DNA of 32,552 bases from Fusobacterium sp. DD2 (lineage in GTDB: Bacteria > Fusobacteriota > Fusobacteriia > Fusobacteriales > Fusobacteriaceae), in the NCBI RefSeq assembly GCF_018205345.1, contig NZ_JADRHM010000023.1:1-32552 (forward strand). The letters are read 5' to 3'. The position numbers and the translations under genes are program-made. The notes under the pieces were generated by a model, which did not search any database, was not told the origin of the DNA, and worked only from the letters and a program-made list of their open reading frames with translations. Below, in pieces: positions 25,868 through 32,552 of this stretch. The first letter of the stretch is position 1; each line of letters opens with the position of its first letter.

Positions 25868-26821
25868 ATGAAAAAGAGACTATATGTAATACTTCTCATT
25901 ATAATAGGAATAGTAGCGATATTTGCCTATTATATTTATTCACAGATATTTAATAGATTTGATTATGATACAGTTTTAGAGATAGAAAAAAATGTTCCAG
26001 TGATGAAATCTTTATCTCAACTTCCTAAGAGTAATTCTCTTCCATTTAAAATATATCTTAAATATAGGAACTCTGGTAGGGGTATAAAGGCTGGAGAGTA
26101 TGAAATTAAGGGAGAATACAATTTAGAGGAGATAATGGACATCTTAGAGTCTGGAAAGGGTAAAATGGTCAAAATAACAATTCCAGAGGGATATAGTGTA
26201 AAACAAATAGCAGAACTTTTAGAAGCAACAGGAAATATAGATAAAGATAAATTTTATTCTGCATTAAATGATGCTGCTAAAAAGTTTCCTTATAAGATAC
26301 CTGATGGAAATTTTGAAGGATTTTTATATCCAGAAACATATTTTTTACCTGAAAAATATGATGAAAAGATTGTTGTTAATGCAATGCTTGGACAATTTTT
26401 AAAGAAATTTCCATATGAGAAATATGGAAATAGAGAGGATTTCTATGAAAAACTTATAATGGCATCAATTCTTGAAAGAGAGGCCAAGCTAAAAGAGGAA
26501 AAACCTGTTATGGCATCAGTTTTCTATAATAGAATTAAAAAGGGGATGACTCTTTCTTCTGATGCAACAGTTAATTTTGTATATGATTATAAGAAAAAAA
26601 GAATGTACTATAAAGATTTAAAGATAGATTCACCATATAACACATATAAGTATAAAGGTTTACCACCTGGTCCTATATGTAATCCAACAGTTGATTCAGT
26701 TGATGCTGCATATAATCCATCAAATACTGATTATCTATTTTTTGTAGCAAAAGGAGATGGGGGACACTACTTTAGTAAAACTTATAGAGAACATTTAAAA
26801 TTTCAGAATGAAAATAAATAA
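25868..26821 (+). CDS. mltG: Endolytic murein transglycosylase MltG
   Basis: Membrane-anchored lytic transglycosylase that cuts nascent glycan strands and sets their length. The 317 aa have an N-terminal membrane helix (about 5-24), a LysM-like region (EGYSVKQIAELLE, about 105-120) and the YceG-type catalytic domain. The catalytic glutamate is E203 in ASILEREAK, followed by VFYNRIKKGMTLSSDATVNF, PYNTYKYKGLPPGPICNP and DYLFFVAKGDGGHYFS. Starts with an AGGAG site. Length is family-like. Confidence 0.95.
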   Translation: MKKRLYVILLIIIGIVAIFAYYIYSQIFNRFDYDTVLEIEKNVPVMKSLSQLPKSNSLPFKIYLKYRNSGRGIKAGEYEIKGEYNLEEIMDILESGKGKMVKITIPEGYSVKQIAELLEATGNIDKDKFYSALNDAAKKFPYKIPDGNFEGFLYPETYFLPEKYDEKIVVNAMLGQFLKKFPYEKYGNREDFYEKLIMASILEREAKLKEEKPVMASVFYNRIKKGMTLSSDATVNFVYDYKKKRMYYKDLKIDSPYNTYKYKGLPPGPICNPTVDSVDAAYNPSNTDYLFFVAKGDGGHYFSKTYREHLKFQNENK

Positions 26822-26832
26822 GGAGAACCATA

Positions 26833-28494
26833 GTGAACAAAATATTATTAGTAGGTATAAACAGTCAATATGTTCATACTAATATTTCAGTAAGATATTT
26901 AAAAAAATTTATTGAGGAAAATAGCGATTTAAAAGCTGAAATTTATGAGACAAATATAAACAATCAGCTTATGAATATCATTAAAGATATCTTTGAAGCA
27001 AAACCAGATACACTGATTTTTTCAACATATATCTGGAATAAGGAGTATGTATTTGACCTTACAAGAGAGATAAAAAAAGTACTTCCAGAGGTAAAAATTG
27101 CCTTAGGTGGACCAGAGGTTTCATTTGAATGGGATAAGATAATGGATGAAAATCCAGAGATAGATTATATATTTGTAGGAGAGGGAGAAAAGGTAGTATT
27201 TAATTTTTTAACCAGAAATATACATGAAGTAAAGGGAGTTGTATATAGAGAAAATGGAATTAAATACAATGGCAATGAACCTTTAATTGAAAATCTTGAT
27301 ATTGTTCCTTTTCCCTATGACGACAGTGAACTTTTAGATGCAACAAAAATCTTTTATTATGAGAGTTCAAGAGGATGTCCTTTTAACTGTTCATATTGTA
27401 TGTCATCAATTGATAAAACTGTAAGATACTATTCTATAGAGAGAACCAAAAAAGACTTAAAAAGATTTTTAGATTCTCCAATTAAGCTTTTGAAATTTGT
27501 AGATAGAACTTTTAATTTGAAAAAAGAGAGATATTTGGAAATATGGAGATTTTTACTTGAAAACTACAGAGAGGGAATAACTTTTCACTTTGAGATAAAT
27601 GCAAATATCTTTGACGATGAAACTCTTGATTTCCTTGAAACAGTGCCAAAAGGGTATTTCCAGTTTGAAATAGGAGTTCAGACTATTGACCCTGACGCAA
27701 TGAGAAGTATAGGAAGAGTAAATATATTGGATAAATTGGCTCACAACGTGAGAAGAATCAGTAGAAATATTCACCTGCATCTCGACTTAATAGCAGGTCT
27801 TCCTTATGATACCTATGAAAAATTTGAAAAGTCTTTTAATTATGTATATGATTTAAAGCCTGAGATGATTCAGTTGGGATTCTTGAAGCTTTTAAAAGGT
27901 ACTAAGATGTATAGTGAGATTGAAAAATATGGATATAAATATTTTTCTAAACCTCCTTATGAGGTCTTTTCAAATAATTTTGTATCTTTTGCAGATATAA
28001 TAAAATTGAAAAATTTGGAAAAATTATTAGATTATTATTATAACTCAGAGCAGTTTGAAAAAAGTGTTGATTGGGTAATAGATAATTTCTATAATTCAAA
28101 TCCATTTTTATTCTACAATGAAATTTCTCAATATTATGAAGAGAAAGGATATCTTAAAGTTAGCCACAAAGATGTAGCTATTTTTAATTTTTTAAATAAC
28201 TTTTATCTAGAAAAAGGATTTTCAAAGAAAGAAATTTTTACAGAGTATTTGAAATATGATTTTCTAAAGGTTAAAAAATCTGGAGTTCACCCTCATTGGC
28301 TAAAGGATGAAAAGGATGGAGAACTTTATGATAAACTTATAAAAGAAAAAAATTATAGAACAGTTAGAGAAGGACATAAAAATAGCGAATTTGCAAGATT
28401 TAGTTGGAATGTTATTGAAAATAGAGAAGAAGATGTATACATATTCTTTGATTATCGTGATAATTCTTGTCAAGTGGTAAAAATTCTTGATTAG
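26833..28494 (+). CDS. B12-binding domain radical SAM protein (DUF4080-like)
   Basis: The 553 aa have an N-terminal cobalamin-binding-like Rossmann domain (about 1-130, LGGPEVSFEWD and FVGEGE), then a radical SAM TIM barrel with the 4Fe-4S ligands C182, C186 and C189 (SSRGCPFNCSYC), and a C-terminal domain (about 370-553) as in DUF4080 proteins. Many class B radical SAM enzymes with this layout are methyltransferases, but the canonical cobalamin-ligating motif is not obvious and the substrate is unknown. The GTG start follows AAGGAG, 11 nt after mltG. Confidence 0.85.
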   Translation: MNKILLVGINSQYVHTNISVRYLKKFIEENSDLKAEIYETNINNQLMNIIKDIFEAKPDTLIFSTYIWNKEYVFDLTREIKKVLPEVKIALGGPEVSFEWDKIMDENPEIDYIFVGEGEKVVFNFLTRNIHEVKGVVYRENGIKYNGNEPLIENLDIVPFPYDDSELLDATKIFYYESSRGCPFNCSYCMSSIDKTVRYYSIERTKKDLKRFLDSPIKLLKFVDRTFNLKKERYLEIWRFLLENYREGITFHFEINANIFDDETLDFLETVPKGYFQFEIGVQTIDPDAMRSIGRVNILDKLAHNVRRISRNIHLHLDLIAGLPYDTYEKFEKSFNYVYDLKPEMIQLGFLKLLKGTKMYSEIEKYGYKYFSKPPYEVFSNNFVSFADIIKLKNLEKLLDYYYNSEQFEKSVDWVIDNFYNSNPFLFYNEISQYYEEKGYLKVSHKDVAIFNFLNNFYLEKGFSKKEIFTEYLKYDFLKVKKSGVHPHWLKDEKDGELYDKLIKEKNYRTVREGHKNSEFARFSWNVIENREEDVYIFFDYRDNSCQVVKILD

Positions 28495-28509
28495 ATTTAT
28501 AAAAATCTT

Positions 28510-28539
28510 TTGGAAAAAACTGCCGATATATGCTATAAT
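28510..28539 (+). promoter_or_regulatory. Extended -10 promoter for tilS-ftsH
   Basis: -35 TTGGAA (28510-28515), 18-nt spacer, -10 TATAAT (28534-28539) preceded by TGC, an extended -10. The tilS ATG is 33 nt downstream. It lies immediately after the radical SAM gene, where I see no strong terminator, so read-through may add to it. Confidence 0.7.
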
Positions 28540-28572
28540 TTTATGAAACGATATGATTAAAAGAGTGATTTT

Positions 28573-29898
28573 ATGAGATTATTTGAGGAAGTAGTAAAGA
28601 AAAACAAACAAGAGAAATTAATTGTAAATGGAGATAAAATAATAGTCGGTTTTTCTGGAGGACCGGATTCTGTTTTTATGACAGAGATGCTTTTAAAACT
28701 GAAAAAAGAGATAGATTTTGAAATTGTACTAGTACATATAAACCATCTTCTTAGAGGAGAAGATGCAAATTGTGATGAGGCTTTTTGTAAAGAGTACGCC
28801 CAAAAAAATAATCTTGAAATATATAGTCGTAGAATAAATGTAAAAGGACTTGAAAAAGAGCGTGGAATAACTCTTGAAGAAGCAGGTCGTGAAGCAAGAT
28901 ATGATATGTATAATGAGATTTTAAAAAAGGTAAATGGAAATAAGATAGCTCTTGCTCATAATAAAGATGACCAGCTTGAAACTTTTATGTTCAGGCTTGT
29001 AAGAGGTGCTGGTCTTAGTGGCCTTGAAGGGATTATTTCTAAAAGAGGGAAATATATTAGACCAATTTCAGAAATTTATAAAAAAGATATTGTTAATTAT
29101 TTAAAGGAAAATAACATTCCTTTTAGAATAGATAAAACGAACTTTGAAAATGAATTTACTAGAAACAGTATTAGACTTGATTTGATACCTTTTATTGAAA
29201 AAAGATATAATCCAAAGTTTAAGGATAAACTTTTTGCTTTAATTGAGGAAATCAGAGATATAAATCAGGTAATTGATGAAGAGGTTGAAAGATTTTCAAA
29301 AAAAGATTATCTAAATATAGATGAAATTAATCATTTCACTAAACATGTGAGAGGTAAAATTTTTGGAAATTTTATGTATAAACATGGAGTTTCTGTAACA
29401 AGGGAAAAAATATTCTCAATTGAAAATATCATAGAAAAAGGGGGAAGTTGTTCTTTAGATTTAGGGGATAATTATCTTCTAAAGAAAGAATATAATATTT
29501 TAAAAATAGAAAAAGAGAATATCAGTAAATATGATTTATTACCTAAAACTCTTGAAATACCAGGAGTTTTACAATTTGGAGATTATGTTGTAGAAGCTTT
29601 CTTCAGTGAAGAGAAACAAACTGGAAAAGATATATTTGCAACAAATTTAAAAGTTGGAGAAAAAGTTGTTGTAAGAACTAGAAAAGATGGGGATAGAATA
29701 GTTCCAACAGGTATGAGAAGTGAAAAGAAACTTAAAGAGATATTCATAAATGAAAAAGTACCTAAAGAAATAAGAGATAGAGTACCATTAATAACTTACA
29801 ATGATGAAATAGTATGGATTGCAGGTGTTAGAGGTAATGAAAAATATAAAAGCACAGAAAATAGATGTGTGAAATTTAGAGTGAGGAGGACAAAATAA
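28573..29898 (+). CDS. tilS: tRNA(Ile)-lysidine synthetase
   Basis: Modifies C34 of the CAU-anticodon tRNA-Ile to lysidine, so that it reads AUA and not AUG. This matters here because AUA codons are very common in the window. The 441 aa carry the PP-loop SGGPDS (28-33), the ALAHNKDDQLETFMFRLVRGAG segment with catalytic residues, and C-terminal substrate-binding domains (TilS and TilS_C, about 215-441). The stop is directly followed by the ftsH TTG start. Confidence 0.96.
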   Translation: MRLFEEVVKKNKQEKLIVNGDKIIVGFSGGPDSVFMTEMLLKLKKEIDFEIVLVHINHLLRGEDANCDEAFCKEYAQKNNLEIYSRRINVKGLEKERGITLEEAGREARYDMYNEILKKVNGNKIALAHNKDDQLETFMFRLVRGAGLSGLEGIISKRGKYIRPISEIYKKDIVNYLKENNIPFRIDKTNFENEFTRNSIRLDLIPFIEKRYNPKFKDKLFALIEEIRDINQVIDEEVERFSKKDYLNIDEINHFTKHVRGKIFGNFMYKHGVSVTREKIFSIENIIEKGGSCSLDLGDNYLLKKEYNILKIEKENISKYDLLPKTLEIPGVLQFGDYVVEAFFSEEKQTGKDIFATNLKVGEKVVVRTRKDGDRIVPTGMRSEKKLKEIFINEKVPKEIRDRVPLITYNDEIVWIAGVRGNEKYKSTENRCVKFRVRRTK

Positions 29899-32127
29899 TT
29901 GAACGATAACAACAGATTTGATGAGAATCAAAAGCAAAATAAGGATATAGATGAAAAAAACGAACAACAGGAACAAAAAGACAATGATTTACTAAAAGAT
30001 GAAGGTGTTATCCAAGAACAAGAGGAAGAACCTGCTTTAAATGAATGGAAAAAACCTAAAGAAGAGGAAAAAGAAAAAACTGAATCTAAAAAAGAGGATG
30101 AATCTTCTGAAGATGAAAAAAGAGAAGCTGAGTTTGATGATGAAATTCAGAAAAGAAAAGAAGAGTTAAGAAGTAAATTAAGAGAGGGATTAAATCAGAG
30201 AGGAAATCAGAATACAAAAAATCAGGAACCAAATAATAGAAAATTTAGAGAGTTAGGTGGAAGATTCAATTTTAAAGGATTTATAATGCTTTTATTTATT
30301 GTGACTTTAATTATGTCACTTCCATCATTACTTGCAGATAAGGACAAAGGTTCCGTTGAAGACATTGGTTATAGTCATTTTATAACTATGCTTCAAGAGA
30401 AGAAAATAGTAAAAGTACATGAAAAAGAAGGTTATGTATATGGATATGGACATAACCCGGAAGAGTATTTTAAAGCAAGAATGATTACTGATAGATTGGG
30501 GAATGACGCACACTTAGTTCAATTAATTGATAATAGTGGTGCAGAGATAAAATCATTACCACCTCAACAAATGCCATTCTTATTGAATATTCTTATGTCA
30601 TGGTTCCCAATGTTACTTCTTATTGGTGTATGGGTATTTATGCTTAATAAGATGAATAAGGGAAATGGTGGAGGACCACAAATTTTCAACATGGGTAAAT
30701 CAAAGGCTAAAGATAATGGAGAAGAACTTTCAAAAGTTACATTTGATGATGTAGCTGGAATAACTGAGGCAAAAGAAGAGTTACAGGAAGTAGTTCAATT
30801 CCTTAAAGAACCAGAGAAATTTAAAAATATTGGTGCTAAGATTCCTAAAGGGGTATTACTTTTAGGTGCACCAGGAACAGGTAAAACTTTACTTGCTAAG
30901 GCAGTTGCTGGAGAAGCAAAGGTACCTTTTTTCAGTATGTCTGGATCTGAATTCGTAGAGATGTTTGTTGGAGTTGGAGCTTCAAGAGTTAGAGATTTAT
31001 TTAATAAAGCTAGAAAATCAGCACCTTGTATAATATTTATAGACGAGATTGACGCTGTAGGTAGAAAAAGAGGTTCTGGTCAAGGTGGCGGAAATGATGA
31101 GAGAGAACAAACACTGAACCAACTTCTTGTTGAGATGGATGGATTTGGTACTGATGAAACTATCATTGTTTTAGCAGCTACAAATAGACCTGAAATTTTA
31201 GATAAAGCACTTATGAGACCAGGAAGATTTGACAGACAGGTAGTAGTAGATAGTCCTGATATTGATGGAAGAGAAGCAATTTTAAAAGTTCATGCCAGAG
31301 GTAAAAAACTTGCAAAAGATGTCGATTTAAGAGTTATTGCTAAGAAAACTCCTGGATTTGTTGGAGCGGATCTTGCAAACTTATTAAATGAGGCAGCAAT
31401 ACTTGCAGCAAGAGCAGGTAGAGTAGAGATATCTATGGATGATCTTGAAGAAGCATCTGAAAAAGTAAGTATAGGACCAGAAAGAAAATCTAAAAAAGTT
31501 ATAGAAAAAGAGAGAAAAATTACAGCTTACCATGAAGCTGGACATGCTTTAATGCACTATTTATTACCAAATGCAGACCCAGTACATAAAATAACAATTG
31601 TACCTAGAGGTATGGCAGGAGGTTATACTATGGCTTTACCAGAAGAGGATAGAAGTTATAAATCAAAGAATGAATTTCTTGATGATATGAGAATTCTTTA
31701 TGGTGGAAGAGCTGCTGAAAAAATTGTTTTTGATGATATAACAACTGGAGCAAGTAATGATATAGAAAGAGCTACAGCAATAGCACATGCAATTGTTACA
31801 AGATTTGGAATGAATGATAAATTTGGACCAATACTATTAGATAATACTAAAGAGGGAGATTATTTCCAACAAAAGTATTATAGTAATGTAACTGGAAAAG
31901 AAGTGGATCAGGAGATATTTAGATTAGTTAATGATATGTATAATGAGACATTAAAAGCTTTAACTGACAACTATGATAAGCTTGATAAGGTTGCTAAATA
32001 TCTGTTGGAAAACGAACGTATGAGCAGAGAAGAGTTTGAAGCAGTAATGGAAGATAGACCTTTATCTGGAGAAAAAATCAAAGAGGAATCTGACTTAGAT
32101 TCTGGAGCAGTAGTAGAAGAAAATTAA
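29899..32127 (+). CDS. ftsH: ATP-dependent zinc metalloprotease FtsH with long charged N-terminus
   Basis: Membrane AAA+ protease for quality control. The TTG start directly follows the tilS stop and is 8 nt from GAGGAGGA. From about 260 on it is standard FtsH: Walker A GAPGTGKT (323-330), Walker B with D382-E383, the [23 protein letters not shown], and HEAGH zinc site (545-549). Membrane helices lie at about 127-146 and 228-250 around a short extracytoplasmic domain. Odd: some 120 mainly Glu/Lys/Gln/Asn/Asp residues precede the first helix, where most FtsH have only a few. This makes it 742 aa against about 600-650. The charged stretch appears disordered or helical and has no domain I recognise. 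The tilS-ftsH order is common in Gram-positive bacteria. Confidence 0.96.
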   Translation: MNDNNRFDENQKQNKDIDEKNEQQEQKDNDLLKDEGVIQEQEEEPALNEWKKPKEEEKEKTESKKEDESSEDEKREAEFDDEIQKRKEELRSKLREGLNQRGNQNTKNQEPNNRKFRELGGRFNFKGFIMLLFIVTLIMSLPSLLADKDKGSVEDIGYSHFITMLQEKKIVKVHEKEGYVYGYGHNPEEYFKARMITDRLGNDAHLVQLIDNSGAEIKSLPPQQMPFLLNILMSWFPMLLLIGVWVFMLNKMNKGNGGGPQIFNMGKSKAKDNGEELSKVTFDDVAGITEAKEELQEVVQFLKEPEKFKNIGAKIPKGVLLLGAPGTGKTLLAKAVAGEAKVPFFSMSGSEFVEMFVGVGASRVRDLFNKARKSAPCIIFIDEIDAVGRKRGSGQGGGNDEREQTLNQLLVEMDGFGTDETIIVLAATNRPEILDKALMRPGRFDRQVVVDSPDIDGREAILKVHARGKKLAKDVDLRVIAKKTPGFVGADLANLLNEAAILAARAGRVEISMDDLEEASEKVSIGPERKSKKVIEKERKITAYHEAGHALMHYLLPNADPVHKITIVPRGMAGGYTMALPEEDRSYKSKNEFLDDMRILYGGRAAEKIVFDDITTGASNDIERATAIAHAIVTRFGMNDKFGPILLDNTKEGDYFQQKYYSNVTGKEVDQEIFRLVNDMYNETLKALTDNYDKLDKVAKYLLENERMSREEFEAVMEDRPLSGEKIKEESDLDSGAVVEEN

Positions 32128-32138
32128 TCAAAAAAACG

Positions 32139-32167
32139 TTTACAAGATTTTATAGATGTGATATAAT
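32139..32167 (+). promoter_or_regulatory. Extended -10 promoter of rpsO
   Basis: -35 TTTACA (32139-32144), 17-nt spacer, -10 TATAAT (32162-32167) preceded by TGA, an extended -10. The RNA would start near 32174, giving a leader of about 75 nt. Confidence 0.75.
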
Positions 32168-32180
32168 ACATGAAGAATTT

Positions 32181-32208
32181 AGGCTCAGTTTTGCGGTTAG
32201 CCTCGCAA
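32181..32208 (+). promoter_or_regulatory. Candidate S15 autoregulatory leader (pseudoknot)
   Basis: Helix 1, AGGCT (32181-32185) with AGCCT (32199-32203), and helix 2, TTGCG (32191-32195) with CGCAA (32204-32208), interleave and abut, the layout of an H-type pseudoknot. It lies 40 nt before the rpsO start. S15 is known to control its own mRNA through structured leaders in several bacteria, so the same is inferred here. The helices are short and a plain hairpin on helix 2 is the alternative. Confidence 0.45.
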
Positions 32209-32248
32209 TACTTAGCTTAGATAATATATAATATAGGAGGAATACAAA

Positions 32249-32512
32249 ATGGCTATGAGATCAAAAGCAGAAATAATTAAAGAATTTGGAAGATTTGAAG
32301 GAGATACAGGATCAACTGAAGTACAAGTTGCTTTATTAACTGAAAAAATCAACCACTTAACAAATCACTTAAGAGTTCACCAAAAAGATTTCCACTCAAG
32401 ATTAGGATTACTAAGAATGGTTGGACAAAGAAAAAGATTATTAGGATATTTAGCTAAAAAAGATTTAGAAGGATACAGAAACTTAATTGCTAGATTAGGA
32501 ATAAGAAAATAG
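32249..32512 (+). CDS. rpsO: 30S ribosomal protein S15
   Basis: Primary binder of 16S rRNA helices 20-22 at the central domain. The 87 aa match S15 throughout ([47 protein letters not shown]), with an extra Met-Ala before the usual MRSKAEI start. Ribosome site AGGAGG, 8 nt spacing. Own promoter and a structured leader precede it, and a terminator hairpin begins at 32537. Confidence 0.98.
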   Translation: MAMRSKAEIIKEFGRFEGDTGSTEVQVALLTEKINHLTNHLRVHQKDFHSRLGLLRMVGQRKRLLGYLAKKDLEGYRNLIARLGIRK

Positions 32513-32536
32513 TTTAAGATAACTAAGCGTTAAAAG

Positions 32537-32552
32537 ACGAGAGAATTCTCGT
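32537..32552 (+). terminator. Start of the probable rpsO terminator (cut by window end)
   Basis: ACGAGA (32537-32542) pairs with TCTCGT (32547-32552) around GAAT, at the end of the window. A T-tract would be expected just beyond, which cannot be seen. Confidence 0.5.

Noticed and set aside
28493-28508. Hairpin after the radical SAM gene as a terminator
   Set aside because: Only 6 AT-rich pairs and a very short T-run; too weak to call.
32181-32208. preQ1 or other metabolite riboswitch in the rpsO leader
   Set aside because: The pseudoknot-like layout is similar, but the conserved loop bases and A-rich tail of preQ1-I are absent, and the gene is ribosomal.

Overview
The window is a chromosomal segment of a low-GC anaerobe, most probably a Fusobacterium species (phylum Fusobacteriota). 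Reasons: very AT-rich coding and intergenic DNA; a mix of Firmicutes-like genes (SpoVD/FtsI-like PBP with a PASTA tail, GlpX-type FBPase, UPF0735 ACT protein) with outer-membrane features (LolA-like carrier); and strictly anaerobic redox enzymes (ETF-type acyl-CoA dehydrogenase with rubredoxin, flavodiiron protein). The genus is inferred from gene content and style, not from a search. No mobile element, prophage or CRISPR array is visible. All protein genes except one small one are on the + strand.

Layout. 1-6.97 kb: a cluster running from an extended -10 promoter through a class B penicillin-binding protein, PriA, peptide deformylase, a DivIC/FtsB-like coiled-coil protein and GlpX; a terminator follows, then a small membrane protein. 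7.0-7.7 kb: seven-tRNA array (Gly, Lys, Glu, Val, Asp, Thr, Leu) with its own strong promoter and terminator. 7.75-8.55 kb: a short gene remnant, a bidirectional terminator, the single minus-strand gene (74 aa) and about 400 bp of non-coding AT-rich DNA. 8.55-15.5 kb: ten closely packed genes, many with overlapping stop/start codons: M20 peptidase, MreC, LolA-like carrier, RecO, PTS IIA (PtsN-like), NrdR, Fmt, FolD, ACT protein, AccB. 15.6-18.9 kb: CBS/CorC membrane protein, DUF502 membrane protein, TPR lipoprotein, Apt. 18.96-22.3 kb: bifunctional Rel and Tgt, ending in a terminator.

22.4-25.8 kb is the most distinctive region: a separately promoted two-gene unit encoding (i) a single polypeptide that joins an acyl-CoA dehydrogenase, the FAD domain of ETF-alpha and a rubredoxin, and (ii) an FprA-type flavodiiron protein. 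Together they look like a self-contained electron chain from an acyl-CoA to O2 (or NO) that would bypass EtfB and NADH. A perfect 10-bp hairpin lies in the 5' leader.

25.8-32.5 kb: MltG and a B12-binding radical SAM protein (DUF4080-like); TilS and FtsH under a new extended -10 promoter; then rpsO under another, with a leader that can fold as an H-type pseudoknot, consistent with S15 autoregulation. The FtsH has an unusually long charged, Gln/Asn-rich N-terminal cytoplasmic extension. The window ends inside what looks like the rpsO terminator hairpin.
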